A stretch of DNA of 64,000 bases, taken from NCBI GenBank assembly GCA_902581405.1, contig CACHOJ010000001.1, positions 124,001-188,000 of the forward strand, written 5' to 3'. This document shows positions 24,673 to 33,153 of this stretch, in pieces (positions within the stretch are counted from its first letter, which is position 1; each line of letters opens with the position of its first letter). The translations under genes and the position numbers were made by a program. The notes beneath the pieces are model-generated. The model was not told the DNA's origin and ran no database searches. It saw only the letters and a list, made by a program, of their open reading frames with translations. The stretch comes from an uncultured Pelagibacteraceae bacterium (GTDB taxonomy: Bacteria; Pseudomonadota; Alphaproteobacteria; Pelagibacterales; Pelagibacteraceae).

Positions 24673-25929
24673 ATGAAAAAAATGTTAATTGCTTTAATAG
24701 CACTTGCATTCACGTCTACTTCTTCTTTTGCAGGACCAAAAATTGAAGTTCTGCACTGGTGGACATCAGGTGGTGAAGCTGCAGCTCTTAAAGTATTAAA
24801 AGACGATTTCGCTGCAAATGGTGGTGAATGGCTAGATATGCCAGTAACAGGTGGCGGTGGAGACGCTGCTAACGTTGCATTAAAAGCTAGAATAGTTGCA
24901 GGAGATCCTCCATCAGCTTCTCAAATTAAAGGACCAACAATTCAAGAATACGATCAAGAAGGTGTAGTTGCTCCTTATAATATTGATCCAATTGCACAGT
25001 CAGAAGGCTGGGATAGTTTATTAGATCCAATGATTGCTGCAGTTCACAAATGTCAAAATAATAGCGGTCCATATTGTGCAGCTCCAGTAAACATTCATAG
25101 AATTGACTGGATGTGGGCAAACAAAGCAGTATTTGATGCTAATGGAATTTCAGTTCCAACATCATGGGATGAATTAAATGCAGCTGCAGAAAAACTACAA
25201 GCAGCTGGTGTAATTCCATTTGCACATGGCGGTCAAGCTTGGCAAGATGCAACAGTATTCGAAGCAGTTGCTATGGGTATCGGTGGAAACAACTATTATA
25301 AAAACTGCTATGTTGATCTTAAAGAAACTTGTTTAAGAAGTGAAACAACTGTTAAAGTTTTTGATCAAATGAGAAAACTTCAAGGATTCACAGATGAGGG
25401 TAGCCCAGGAAGAGATTGGAACGTTGCGACTGGAATGGTTATCGAAGGTAAAGCAGGTTTTCAAATTATGGGAGATTGGGCAAAAGGTGAATTTACAGCT
25501 GCTGGCAAAGTTCCAGGTGTAGATTACTATTGTGCTCCAACACCTTCAAATAATGGTTACTTATACAATGTAGATAGTTTCATATTCTACAAAACTAGTG
25601 ATCCAGAAAAACAAGAAGGTCAAAAATTATTAGCTAAGTTAATGATGGGTAAAAACTTCCAAAAAGTTTTCAACTTATACAAAGGATCAATTCCAGCAAG
25701 ATTAGATGTTTCTATGGATGAGTTTGATAAGTGTGCAAAAACTTCAAATTCCGACATTAAAACTGCAGGTGCAAGCGGTGGTTTAGTACCAAGTTTTGCT
25801 CATGGAATGGCTCAAGGTAATACTATGAAAGCTGCTCTTCAAGATGTTATAACAGAACACTTTAATTCTGATATGTCATCTGTTGATGCTGCAAATGCTT
25901 TAGCTGATTCTGTATTAGATAATATGTAA
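24673..25929 (+). CDS. Sugar ABC transporter substrate-binding protein (extracellular family 1, glucose/mannose type)
   Basis: The 418-residue periplasmic protein has a Sec signal cleaved after the SFA near residue 20. The mature start is KIEVLHWWTSGGEAAALKVL, and there is a VTGGGGDAANVALKARIVAG segment, both typical of the GtsA/glucose-binding group of CUT1 proteins. It has cysteine pairs (CQNNSGPYC and others) that could form disulfides. A strong Shine-Dalgarno precedes it and a near-perfect terminator-like hairpin follows. Two permeases and an ATPase come next. A hexose or oligosaccharide ligand is likely; which one cannot be read from the sequence. Confidence 0.88.
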   Translation: MKKMLIALIALAFTSTSSFAGPKIEVLHWWTSGGEAAALKVLKDDFAANGGEWLDMPVTGGGGDAANVALKARIVAGDPPSASQIKGPTIQEYDQEGVVAPYNIDPIAQSEGWDSLLDPMIAAVHKCQNNSGPYCAAPVNIHRIDWMWANKAVFDANGISVPTSWDELNAAAEKLQAAGVIPFAHGGQAWQDATVFEAVAMGIGGNNYYKNCYVDLKETCLRSETTVKVFDQMRKLQGFTDEGSPGRDWNVATGMVIEGKAGFQIMGDWAKGEFTAAGKVPGVDYYCAPTPSNNGYLYNVDSFIFYKTSDPEKQEGQKLLAKLMMGKNFQKVFNLYKGSIPARLDVSMDEFDKCAKTSNSDIKTAGASGGLVPSFAHGMAQGNTMKAALQDVITEHFNSDMSSVDAANALADSVLDNM

Positions 25930-25942
25930 AAAATAAAAATTG

Positions 25943-25975
25943 AGGCCACCTAATTTTTAGGTGGCCTTTTTTTTT
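25943..25975 (+). terminator. Intrinsic terminator/attenuator between binding-protein and permease genes
   Basis: AGGCCACCTA (25943-25952) pairs perfectly with TAGGTGGCCT (25958-25967) around a 5-nt loop, followed by eight further T. It is a strong GC-rich hairpin in very AT-rich DNA, placed 14 bp after the binding-protein stop and 24 bp before the permease ATG. Readthrough must occur if the permeases share the promoter. Confidence 0.88.
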
Positions 25976-25999
25976 AATCAAAATTAAAAAATATTTATA

Positions 26000-26875
26000 A
26001 TGTTCAAGTGGCTGGAAAAAAACTTACCAAAAATTGTAATGGCGCCTGCTGTTGGATTAATTGGTTGGTTTGTATATGGTTTTGTGCTTTGGACTTTATA
26101 TATATCTTTTACAAATTCAAAAATTTTGCCCAAATATGAATTATGGGGTGTTGGTCAGTATGTTAAACTTTGGGGGTCAAGAAAGTGGCTGATAGCTGTA
26201 GATAATTTACTTATTTTTACTGCATTATTTTTAATCTTCTGTGTGGTTATTGGAATTATTCTTGCAATATTTTTGGATCAAAAAATTAGAGCAGAAGGTG
26301 TTTTAAGAACAATTTACCTATACCCTATGGCTTTATCTTTCATTGTAACAGGTACTGCATGGAAATGGATTTTAAATCCAACTCTTGGTATCCAAAAAAT
26401 GTTTATTGATTGGGGATTTGAAAACTTTACATTTGATTGGTTGGTTAATCGGGAAATGGCCATTTATACCATCGTAATTGCGGGTGTCTGGCAATCTGCT
26501 GGTTTTGTAATGGCATTATTTTTAGCTGGATTGAGATCGGTTGAAGATGAAATTGTTAAAGCAGCTAAAATAGATGGAGCAAATCTGTTCACAGTTTATT
26601 GGAAAATATTACTTCCAATGATGAGACCAGTATTTTTTACAAGTTTTGTAATTTTAGTTCATATATCAATTAAAAGTTATGATCTAATAGTTGCGTTAAC
26701 ACAAGGTGGTCCAGGAATATCCACAACTATGCCTGCATTATATATGACTCAAACTGCTTTTCATAAAAGTCAAGTTGGTTTATCAGCTGCAAGTGCAATG
26801 ATGATGTTTATGGCAGTAGCAGCGGTAATAATACCATATTTATATTCTGAGTTGAGGAGAGAAAATGCAAGATAA
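26000..26875 (+). CDS. Sugar ABC transporter permease, MalF-like
   Basis: This 291-residue inner-membrane protein has six hydrophobic segments. The EAA loop, the ATPase contact, is visible as VKAAKIDGANLFTVYWKILLPMMRP near 190-214. It pairs with the second permease, whose start overlaps this gene by 11 bp, and with the MalK-type ATPase downstream. The arrangement binding protein, permease, permease, ATPase is standard for CUT1 sugar importers. There is no obvious Shine-Dalgarno before its ATG, in contrast with the binding-protein gene. Confidence 0.88.
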   Translation: MFKWLEKNLPKIVMAPAVGLIGWFVYGFVLWTLYISFTNSKILPKYELWGVGQYVKLWGSRKWLIAVDNLLIFTALFLIFCVVIGIILAIFLDQKIRAEGVLRTIYLYPMALSFIVTGTAWKWILNPTLGIQKMFIDWGFENFTFDWLVNREMAIYTIVIAGVWQSAGFVMALFLAGLRSVEDEIVKAAKIDGANLFTVYWKILLPMMRPVFFTSFVILVHISIKSYDLIVALTQGGPGISTTMPALYMTQTAFHKSQVGLSAASAMMMFMAVAAVIIPYLYSELRRENAR

Positions 26876-27767
26876 TATTCATACTTCTTATAAACAACTT
26901 GAGCAGAGATCTAAATATACAAACATGTTCTTAAGATGGTTTTTATACTTAGTGCTAATACTTTTTGCTTTGTATTTTATATTTCCATTATACGTAATGA
27001 TCGTAACTTCATTAAAAACAATGGAGGAAATTCGCCAAGGTACATTATTAACTTGGCCAAGTGGATTAAACTTTGACTCTTGGGCTGTTGCTTGGGGAGG
27101 TAGAGGATATGGAGCTGGTGATACATTTTTAAAACCATACTTTTGGAATTCAATTAAGATGGTTGTTCCAGCTGTATTTTTTTCAACATTTATTGGAGCA
27201 ATGACAGGATATGTTTTAACAAAATGGAGATTTAAAGGAGATCAATGGGTATTTCTTTTTTTATTATTTGGATGCTTCATTCCATTCCAAGCAATCTTAT
27301 TACCAATGGCTAGAACTCTTGGAGTTTTAGGAATATCTAACTCAGTAATTGGACTTGTGTTAGTCCACACAGTTTACGGAATTCCATTTACAACTTTATT
27401 TTTTAGAAATTATTATATTTCTGTTCCAACAGAATTAGTAAAAGCTGCAAGAATAGATGGAGCTGGTTTTTTTAAAATATTTTTCAAAATTTTGCTTCCT
27501 ATATCAGCGCCAATTATAGTAGTAACAGTTATTTGGCAATTTACTCAAATATGGAATGACTTTTTATTCGGATCAACTTTTTCATTTGGAGAGGCCGCAC
27601 CAATTCAAGTTGCATTAAATAATATGGTTTTATCAAGTACAAGTGTTAAGGAATATAATGTAGATATGGCTTCAGCAATAATTGCAGGTGTTCCTACACT
27701 TATTGTTTACGTATTAGCAGGTAAATATTTTATTAGAGGATTAACTTCAGGAGCAGTGAAAGGATAA
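26865..27767 (+). CDS. Sugar ABC transporter permease, MalG-like
   Basis: The 300-residue membrane protein has six hydrophobic segments and the EAA loop ELVKAARIDGAGFFKIFFKI near 190-209. The N-terminus (MQDNIHTSYKQLEQRSKY) is polar, then a first helix. A GAGGAG Shine-Dalgarno within the end of the preceding permease supports this start at 26865. It ends 2 bp before the ATPase gene. Together with the MalF-like protein it forms the heterodimeric channel. Confidence 0.88.
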   Translation: MQDNIHTSYKQLEQRSKYTNMFLRWFLYLVLILFALYFIFPLYVMIVTSLKTMEEIRQGTLLTWPSGLNFDSWAVAWGGRGYGAGDTFLKPYFWNSIKMVVPAVFFSTFIGAMTGYVLTKWRFKGDQWVFLFLLFGCFIPFQAILLPMARTLGVLGISNSVIGLVLVHTVYGIPFTTLFFRNYYISVPTELVKAARIDGAGFFKIFFKILLPISAPIIVVTVIWQFTQIWNDFLFGSTFSFGEAAPIQVALNNMVLSSTSVKEYNVDMASAIIAGVPTLIVYVLAGKYFIRGLTSGAVKG

Positions 27768-27769
27768 AG

Positions 27770-28864
27770 ATGAAAACGTTAAAAATTGATGAATTATCAA
27801 AAAATTTTGGAACAACAGAAGTTTTAAGAAAAATTAATTTAGAAATAGACGAAGGAAATTTCTTAGTACTTTTAGGTCCTTCGGGCTGTGGAAAGTCAAC
27901 GTTATTAAATATTATAGCTGGTTTAGAAACAATAAATGAGGGAAATGTTTATATAGATGATTACAATGTAAGCAAAGTAGAACCAAAAGACCGAAATATT
28001 GCAATGGTATTTCAGTCTTATGCTTTGTACCCATCCATGAATGTCAGAGAAAATATGATATTTGGCCTTAAACAAGCTAAAGTATCAAAAGAAAAAATAG
28101 AGGAACAGTTACAAAAAGTTTCAAAATTTTTGCAAGTAGATGCTTTACTAGAAAGGAAACCTTCGCAACTTTCAGGAGGTCAAAGACAACGTGTTGCTAT
28201 TGGAAGAGCATTAGTAAGGGAGCCTAGAATATTTTTATTTGATGAACCATTATCTAATTTGGATGCAAAATTAAGAGTTGAAATGAGAAGAGAGATTAAA
28301 AAACTTCATCAACAGCTTAAAACAACTGTAGTTTATGTTACTCATGACCAAACTGAGGCTATGAGTTTAGGTACCAATATTGCAATAATGAATCATGGTG
28401 TAATCCAACAAAATGATACGCCAGAAAATATTTACAACAAGCCTAGCAATACATTTGTCGCAGATTTTATTGGTTCACCATCAATGAATTTGATTAAAGG
28501 CAATCTAAAACAAAGTTCAAATCAAATTTCATTTGTTGCAAATGGCTCAAATTTTGAAATCCCAATAAATGGATATGAATTTAAAGAAAAATCTAATTTA
28601 GAAAACAAAGAAGTTTATTTTGGTATTAGACCAGAGCATATATTCTCTAAAAAATCTAATGAGGGAGATTTTGAAATTAATCTAAGAGCTGACTTAAGTG
28701 AGTATATTGGTCATGAGCAAATAATGACATTTGATTATGAAAATCAAGAAGTTTTAGCTAAATTTCCTTCTACAATAAAAATTGAATTATCAAAAAACAC
28801 GAAATTATATTTTGATTTAACACAAATTTCATTATTTGATGCTAAAACTGAGGAAAGGATTTAA
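27770..28864 (+). CDS. Sugar ABC transporter ATP-binding protein (MalK/UgpC/MsmX type)
   Basis: The 364-residue ATPase has Walker A GPSGCGKST (36-44), Q-loop VFQSYALYPSMNVRENM, signature LSGGQRQRVAIGRALVREP, Walker B IFLFDEPLSNLDAK and switch VTHDQTEAMSL. The C-terminal 120 residues form the TOBE/OB regulatory domain (YFGIRPEHI). It is complete and normal length for MalK-type subunits. The stop is directly followed by the SDR gene start, so the catabolic enzymes belong to the same unit. Confidence 0.92.
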   Translation: MKTLKIDELSKNFGTTEVLRKINLEIDEGNFLVLLGPSGCGKSTLLNIIAGLETINEGNVYIDDYNVSKVEPKDRNIAMVFQSYALYPSMNVRENMIFGLKQAKVSKEKIEEQLQKVSKFLQVDALLERKPSQLSGGQRQRVAIGRALVREPRIFLFDEPLSNLDAKLRVEMRREIKKLHQQLKTTVVYVTHDQTEAMSLGTNIAIMNHGVIQQNDTPENIYNKPSNTFVADFIGSPSMNLIKGNLKQSSNQISFVANGSNFEIPINGYEFKEKSNLENKEVYFGIRPEHIFSKKSNEGDFEINLRADLSEYIGHEQIMTFDYENQEVLAKFPSTIKIELSKNTKLYFDLTQISLFDAKTEERI

Positions 28865-29626
28865 ATGAAAGTAAAATATTTTGATCTTAAAAATAAAAGA
28901 GTTTTTATTACAGGAGGAGGGTCTGGAATAGGTGCTTCTATAGTGGAGCATTTTTGTGAGCAAGAATGCGAAGTTTATTTTGTGGATATAAATATAAAAG
29001 AATCCAAAAAATTAATTTCAAATTTAAAAAAAAAAAAGATTAAAGCTCCACACTTTATTGAATGTAATCTTTTAAAAATTAAAAAATTAGAAAATATAAT
29101 TAAAAAAATAATAAAATCAAAAGGACCTATTGATATTTTAATAAATAATGCAGCCAATGATGATAGGCATTCAACTAAACAGGTAGATGAAAAATATTGG
29201 AACAATAGAATGGATGTAAACTTAAAACATTTTTTCTTTACAATTAAAGCTGTTTTGAGAGGAATGATTCAAAAAAAAGGTGGAGCTATTATAAATTTGA
29301 GTTCAGTTTCTTGGATGTTAGGGGAAGGTGACAAGGTTGCTTACGAAACAGCAAAATCAGCTGTTATTGGTTTAACTAGATCTTTTGCAAGAGAATTTGG
29401 TAAATATAATATTAGGTGCAACTCTGTTACTCCAGGATCAATTGCTACTGAACGCCAAATAAAGCATTGGTTAACACCTAAATATAAAAAGTTTATTCTT
29501 GATAAACAATGTTTGAAAAGGCAATTAAAACCAGCTGATGTAGCTAGTTTAGTTGTTCATCTCTCTTCTGATGTGTCCTCAGGATGTACCAAACAGAACT
29601 TTATTATAGATGCTGGTATCACCTAA
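28865..29626 (+). CDS. SDR family oxidoreductase
   Basis: The 253-residue classical SDR has the cofactor motif TGGGSGIGASI (15-25), NNAAND near 95, the serine in NLSSVSWML, and catalytic Tyr in VAYETAKSAVIGL with the Lys. A long lysine-rich insertion-like run follows the second strand. Asp in YFVDINI suggests NAD. It begins at the base after the MalK-type stop. A sugar dehydrogenase making a lactone from the imported sugar is plausible, consistent with the Gfo/Idh/MocA partner that follows. Its 3' end overlaps the upstream extension of that frame, but not if the GTG start is used. Confidence 0.83.
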   Translation: MKVKYFDLKNKRVFITGGGSGIGASIVEHFCEQECEVYFVDINIKESKKLISNLKKKKIKAPHFIECNLLKIKKLENIIKKIIKSKGPIDILINNAANDDRHSTKQVDEKYWNNRMDVNLKHFFFTIKAVLRGMIQKKGGAIINLSSVSWMLGEGDKVAYETAKSAVIGLTRSFAREFGKYNIRCNSVTPGSIATERQIKHWLTPKYKKFILDKQCLKRQLKPADVASLVVHLSSDVSSGCTKQNFIIDAGIT

Positions 29627-29637
29627 GATATAGATTT

Positions 29638-30687
29638 GTGCCAAAGAAAGTAAAAATCTCAGTTATCGGAATTGGTTTAATGGGATTGCAGCATATTAAA
29701 GCAATCCAAAGATCTAAAAATGCTTCTCTTCACTCAATTGTAGAAATAAAAAAAACAGGCAATGAATTAGCGAAAAAATTCAAAGTTCCACTATATAAAA
29801 ATACTAAAATACTATTAGAAAGTGATAAGCCTGATGCAGTTGTAGTTGCAACTCCAAATGTTTTACATGAAACGGATACTGTAAAATTTTTAAATTCAAA
29901 AATACCTGTTTTGTTAGAAAAACCTATTTCGGATAATATAAAATCAGCAAAAAAAATTATAATTAGTGCAAATAAAAACAAAACATCTTTATTAATAGGA
30001 TATCATAGACGACATAATTCTATCGTTAATAAAGTTAAAAAAATAATAGAAGGTAAAAAACTTGGCAAAATTGTATCTGCAAATATTTTATGTTGGCTTT
30101 ATAAACACAAAAACTATTTTAATGAAAAATGGAGAATAAGTGATGGTGGTGGTCCATTGGGTATTAATTTAGTTCATGATATTGATATGATTTGTTATTT
30201 ACTTGGCCCAGTAAAACATGTTCAGGCTTTTAAATCTAATAGTATAAGAAAATACAAGGTTGAAGATACAGCTTCAGTAAATCTATTTTTTAAGTCTGGT
30301 GCTTTATGTACTTTAAATATATCTGACACTATTGCTTCTCCTTGGAGTTACGAGTTAACCGCTGGTGAAAATCCTGCTTATCCAATTACTGATCAATCAT
30401 CTTATTTTATAGGAGGAACAAAAGGCTCTATTCAATTTCCGAATTTAAAATTTTGGTATTATCAAAAAGAAAGAAGTTGGTGGAATAGAATTCATAATAA
30501 TAAAATAAATGTTCAAAAGAGTAATGAAACTTTAATTAATCAAATTGATCATTTCTCTCAAGTCGTAGTAAAAAAAGAAAAACCTAAAGTTACAGGTAAT
30601 GATGGTCTAAATTCTCTTATTATTTTTGATGCAATAAATAAAAGTTCAAAATCAGGAAAAAAAATAAAAATTAAACAACTTTTTTAA
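29638..30687 (+). CDS. Gfo/Idh/MocA family oxidoreductase (GTG start)
   Basis: The frame is open from 29584, but the extra 18 residues are aromatic-rich and lie over the end of the SDR gene. The family's N-terminus (PKKVKISVIGIGLMGLQHIK) begins right after a GTG at 29638, which I take as the start, giving 349 residues. The EKPIS signature is near residue 98, and the GGPLGINLVHDIDM segment carries the catalytic His/Asp region. It belongs to the sugar ABC operon and is likely a sugar dehydrogenase or reductase. Its 3' end overlaps the convergent EamA gene by 17 bp. Confidence 0.82.
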   Translation: MPKKVKISVIGIGLMGLQHIKAIQRSKNASLHSIVEIKKTGNELAKKFKVPLYKNTKILLESDKPDAVVVATPNVLHETDTVKFLNSKIPVLLEKPISDNIKSAKKIIISANKNKTSLLIGYHRRHNSIVNKVKKIIEGKKLGKIVSANILCWLYKHKNYFNEKWRISDGGGPLGINLVHDIDMICYLLGPVKHVQAFKSNSIRKYKVEDTASVNLFFKSGALCTLNISDTIASPWSYELTAGENPAYPITDQSSYFIGGTKGSIQFPNLKFWYYQKERSWWNRIHNNKINVQKSNETLINQIDHFSQVVVKKEKPKVTGNDGLNSLIIFDAINKSSKSGKKIKIKQLF

Positions 30688-31555
30688 CCTTTTTTGATCC
30701 TTCAACTCTAATAAACATAACTCCAAAAATAATAATACCTATAAGACCTATTATTTTGCTTATATCTGCAGGTACACCAAAAATTAAAAAATTAATTATG
30801 GTTGACCATAATAACTGTGAATATTGAAAGTTAGTTACAAAAGATAAATTTGATAATTGAATCGCATAAATAATTATAAAGTGACTTATGAAACCAAAAA
30901 TACCCATTGCCACTAATCCTATCCAATAAAAATTATTCTCAATTGGTGTCCAATTAAAAGAAATATAAATAGTAAAAATTAAAGCACCAGTAACAGCGGT
31001 ATAAAAAACTGCAGAAAAAGGTTCATTGTTCCCAGAAATAAGTTTGGTGAAGAATTGATAAAGCGCCCAACATAATGGAGGAACTATTGGAAAGATTAGC
31101 TCAGGTGATAATATTTTCATACTAGGACCTAAAGCGTAAATAATTGATCCAAAACTTAACAACATTAAAACTATACCTTTGGAAGATAAAATATCTTTTA
31201 AAAAGTATGCTGATAATAATGAAACAATTAATGGTGCACTAAAAAAAACCACGTATATATCAACTAAATCAAATCTTTGTAATGAGTTAAACATAAAGAA
31301 TGTTGCTGTCACCATTAATAATGATCTAACAATTTGAATTTTAAAGTTTCTTGTTAAATTTAGTTTTGGCTTAAAAAGTAAAAAATAAATACAAAGTGCG
31401 ATAAAATGGAAAAAAAATCTGCCCCATACTGCTTGAGTAACAGGCATAACACTTCCTAAATATTTTGCTGTAGAGTCCATGCATACAAATAAAAAAAAAC
31501 CTGAAGCAGATAGAAAAATTACTTTAAACAAGGAAGCTTTTGGATTTTTAGACAT
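30671..31555 (-). CDS. EamA/DMT-superfamily transporter
   Basis: The 294-residue protein has ten hydrophobic segments in two EamA repeats. A positively charged C-terminus (RVEGSKKVKKVV) follows the last helix. DMT transporters export or import metabolites such as amino acids, rhamnose or nucleotides. Nothing here fixes the substrate. It lies 27 bp after uxaA on the same strand, so it could move a uronate or related metabolite. It overlaps the convergent oxidoreductase gene by 17 bp. Confidence 0.85.
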   Translation of the reverse strand: MSKNPKASLFKVIFLSASGFFLFVCMDSTAKYLGSVMPVTQAVWGRFFFHFIALCIYFLLFKPKLNLTRNFKIQIVRSLLMVTATFFMFNSLQRFDLVDIYVVFFSAPLIVSLLSAYFLKDILSSKGIVLMLLSFGSIIYALGPSMKILSPELIFPIVPPLCWALYQFFTKLISGNNEPFSAVFYTAVTGALIFTIYISFNWTPIENNFYWIGLVAMGIFGFISHFIIIYAIQLSNLSFVTNFQYSQLLWSTIINFLIFGVPADISKIIGLIGIIIFGVMFIRVEGSKKVKKVV

Positions 31556-31582
31556 GTGAGGTTTTTATCAATCAATCAAAAG

Positions 31583-33088
31583 CTACATTACAACGCCAAC
31601 TTGCCAAGGATTAAATTCCTCATCACCGTAGCCATTAATTTCACTTTTTGATTTATTTCCTGAAGCGGTATTTACAACAAGATCAAATATCTTACTTCCA
31701 ACTTTTTCAATATCTTCTTTTCCTTCAGCTATTGTTCCACAATTAATATCCATATCTTCCTCCATTTTTTCATACATTGCAGAATTGGTTGACAATTTTA
31801 AACTTGGTACCGGCTTACATCCAAAGCAAGAACCTCTACCTGTAGTAAAACATATAACATTTGCACCGGAGGCAACTTGACCTGTCACAGAAACTGGATC
31901 ATACCCAGGAGAGTCCATAAAATTAAAGCCCTTATTTTTTAATGGTTCTGCATATTCCAATACATCTTCTAAAATTGATTTACCGCCCTTTGCAACAGCA
32001 CCAAGAGATTTTTCTAGAATTGTAGTTAAGCCACCTCTTTTATTTCCTGGTGCAGGATTGTTGTCCATTGTACTATTGTTTATTGAAGTATAATGCTTCC
32101 ACCATTCTAATCTTTTCATAAGTTTATCTGCAGTTTCTTGGCTGTTTGCTCTATTGATTAAAAGGTGTTCTGCACCATAAATCTCAGGAGTTTCTGATAA
32201 TATAGAACTTCCCCCTTTTTTTACCAACATATCAGCTGCTACACCCAAAGCTGGATTTGCAGTTATACCCGAATATCCATCTGAGCCACCACATTGAAGA
32301 GCTAAAGTTAAATGACTAACTGACTCTGGAGTTCTTTTAATATTATTAGCTTCTGATAACAGATTTTTAATTTGAGATAAGACTTTCTCTACAATTTTTT
32401 TTGTGCCACCTTCATCCTGAATTGTTAAAAAATGTATCCTATTATGTTTTTTGACAGACTCATCAAATAAACTTACTTGTGCGCATTCGCAACCTAAGCC
32501 AATGACAAAAACATGTGAAAAATTTGGATGATTTTTAAAACCATCAATTGTTCTTTGAAACATTTGCATTCCTTCACTAACTGTATTCATACCACATCCA
32601 GTAGAATGCGTAATTGGAACGATTCCATCTATATTAGGGTAATCATTTAAAATGTTTGAATATTTTATCTTTTCAACAATCATCTTTGTTACAGTTGCTG
32701 AACAATTAACTGTACTTACAATTCCTATATAGTTTCTTGTAGCAACTTGGCCATTTTCTCTCAAAATTCCGTTGAAAAAAGTATCTGCATTTTCATCAAC
32801 AATTGTTTTTTTATTATTTACTTTAAAGGCTCTTTCAAATTCTTTGAATTCTAAATTATGCGTGTGAACATGCTCGCCTGCGCTTATATTTTTAGAGGCA
32901 AATCCTATTATTTGGTCATATTTGATTATTGGATCACCTTTTTTTATTGGTTTTAAACAAACTTTATGTCCAAAAGGTATTGGATCAATAGTGCTAATAC
33001 CCTGTCCATTAATTTTTGTTTTTTCTGGCATAATGAATTGACTTACACCAACATTGTCATTTTTATTTAGAACAATTAGACTATTCAT
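31583..33088 (-). CDS. uxaA: Altronate/galactarate dehydratase family protein (UxaA-like)
   Basis: The 501-residue UxaA/GarD-family dehydratase has an N-terminal SAF domain (about 1-85, ending GEHVHTHNLEF) and a large catalytic domain with VNCSATVT, HSTGCGMN, GLGCECAQ, LQCGGSDGYSGITANPALG and GRGSCFGCKP, the conserved cysteine/histidine positions. The length fits altronate dehydratase (about 495) rather than the longer galactarate enzyme (about 520). UxaA turns altronate into 2-keto-3-deoxygluconate in galacturonate use. It is divergent, over 65 bp, from the IlvD/Edd-type dehydratase, so two dehydratase families share one control region. Confidence 0.85.
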   Translation of the reverse strand: MNSLIVLNKNDNVGVSQFIMPEKTKINGQGISTIDPIPFGHKVCLKPIKKGDPIIKYDQIIGFASKNISAGEHVHTHNLEFKEFERAFKVNNKKTIVDENADTFFNGILRENGQVATRNYIGIVSTVNCSATVTKMIVEKIKYSNILNDYPNIDGIVPITHSTGCGMNTVSEGMQMFQRTIDGFKNHPNFSHVFVIGLGCECAQVSLFDESVKKHNRIHFLTIQDEGGTKKIVEKVLSQIKNLLSEANNIKRTPESVSHLTLALQCGGSDGYSGITANPALGVAADMLVKKGGSSILSETPEIYGAEHLLINRANSQETADKLMKRLEWWKHYTSINNSTMDNNPAPGNKRGGLTTILEKSLGAVAKGGKSILEDVLEYAEPLKNKGFNFMDSPGYDPVSVTGQVASGANVICFTTGRGSCFGCKPVPSLKLSTNSAMYEKMEEDMDINCGTIAEGKEDIEKVGSKIFDLVVNTASGNKSKSEINGYGDEEFNPWQVGVVM

Positions 33089-33153
33089 TTTTTAATATAA
33101 GTTTTATAAAACATTATAAATTAATTTAATTTAAATAAAATATTTATAATTTG

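Noticed and set aside
29584..29637. 18-residue N-terminal extension of the Gfo/Idh/MocA frame
   Set aside because: It lies over the SDR gene's end and precedes the family's normal N-terminus; a GTG at 29638 is a better start.
33145..33150. TATAAT just before the IlvD/Edd-type gene
   Set aside because: Transcription from it would start inside the coding sequence, downstream of the chosen ATG, so it cannot drive this gene.
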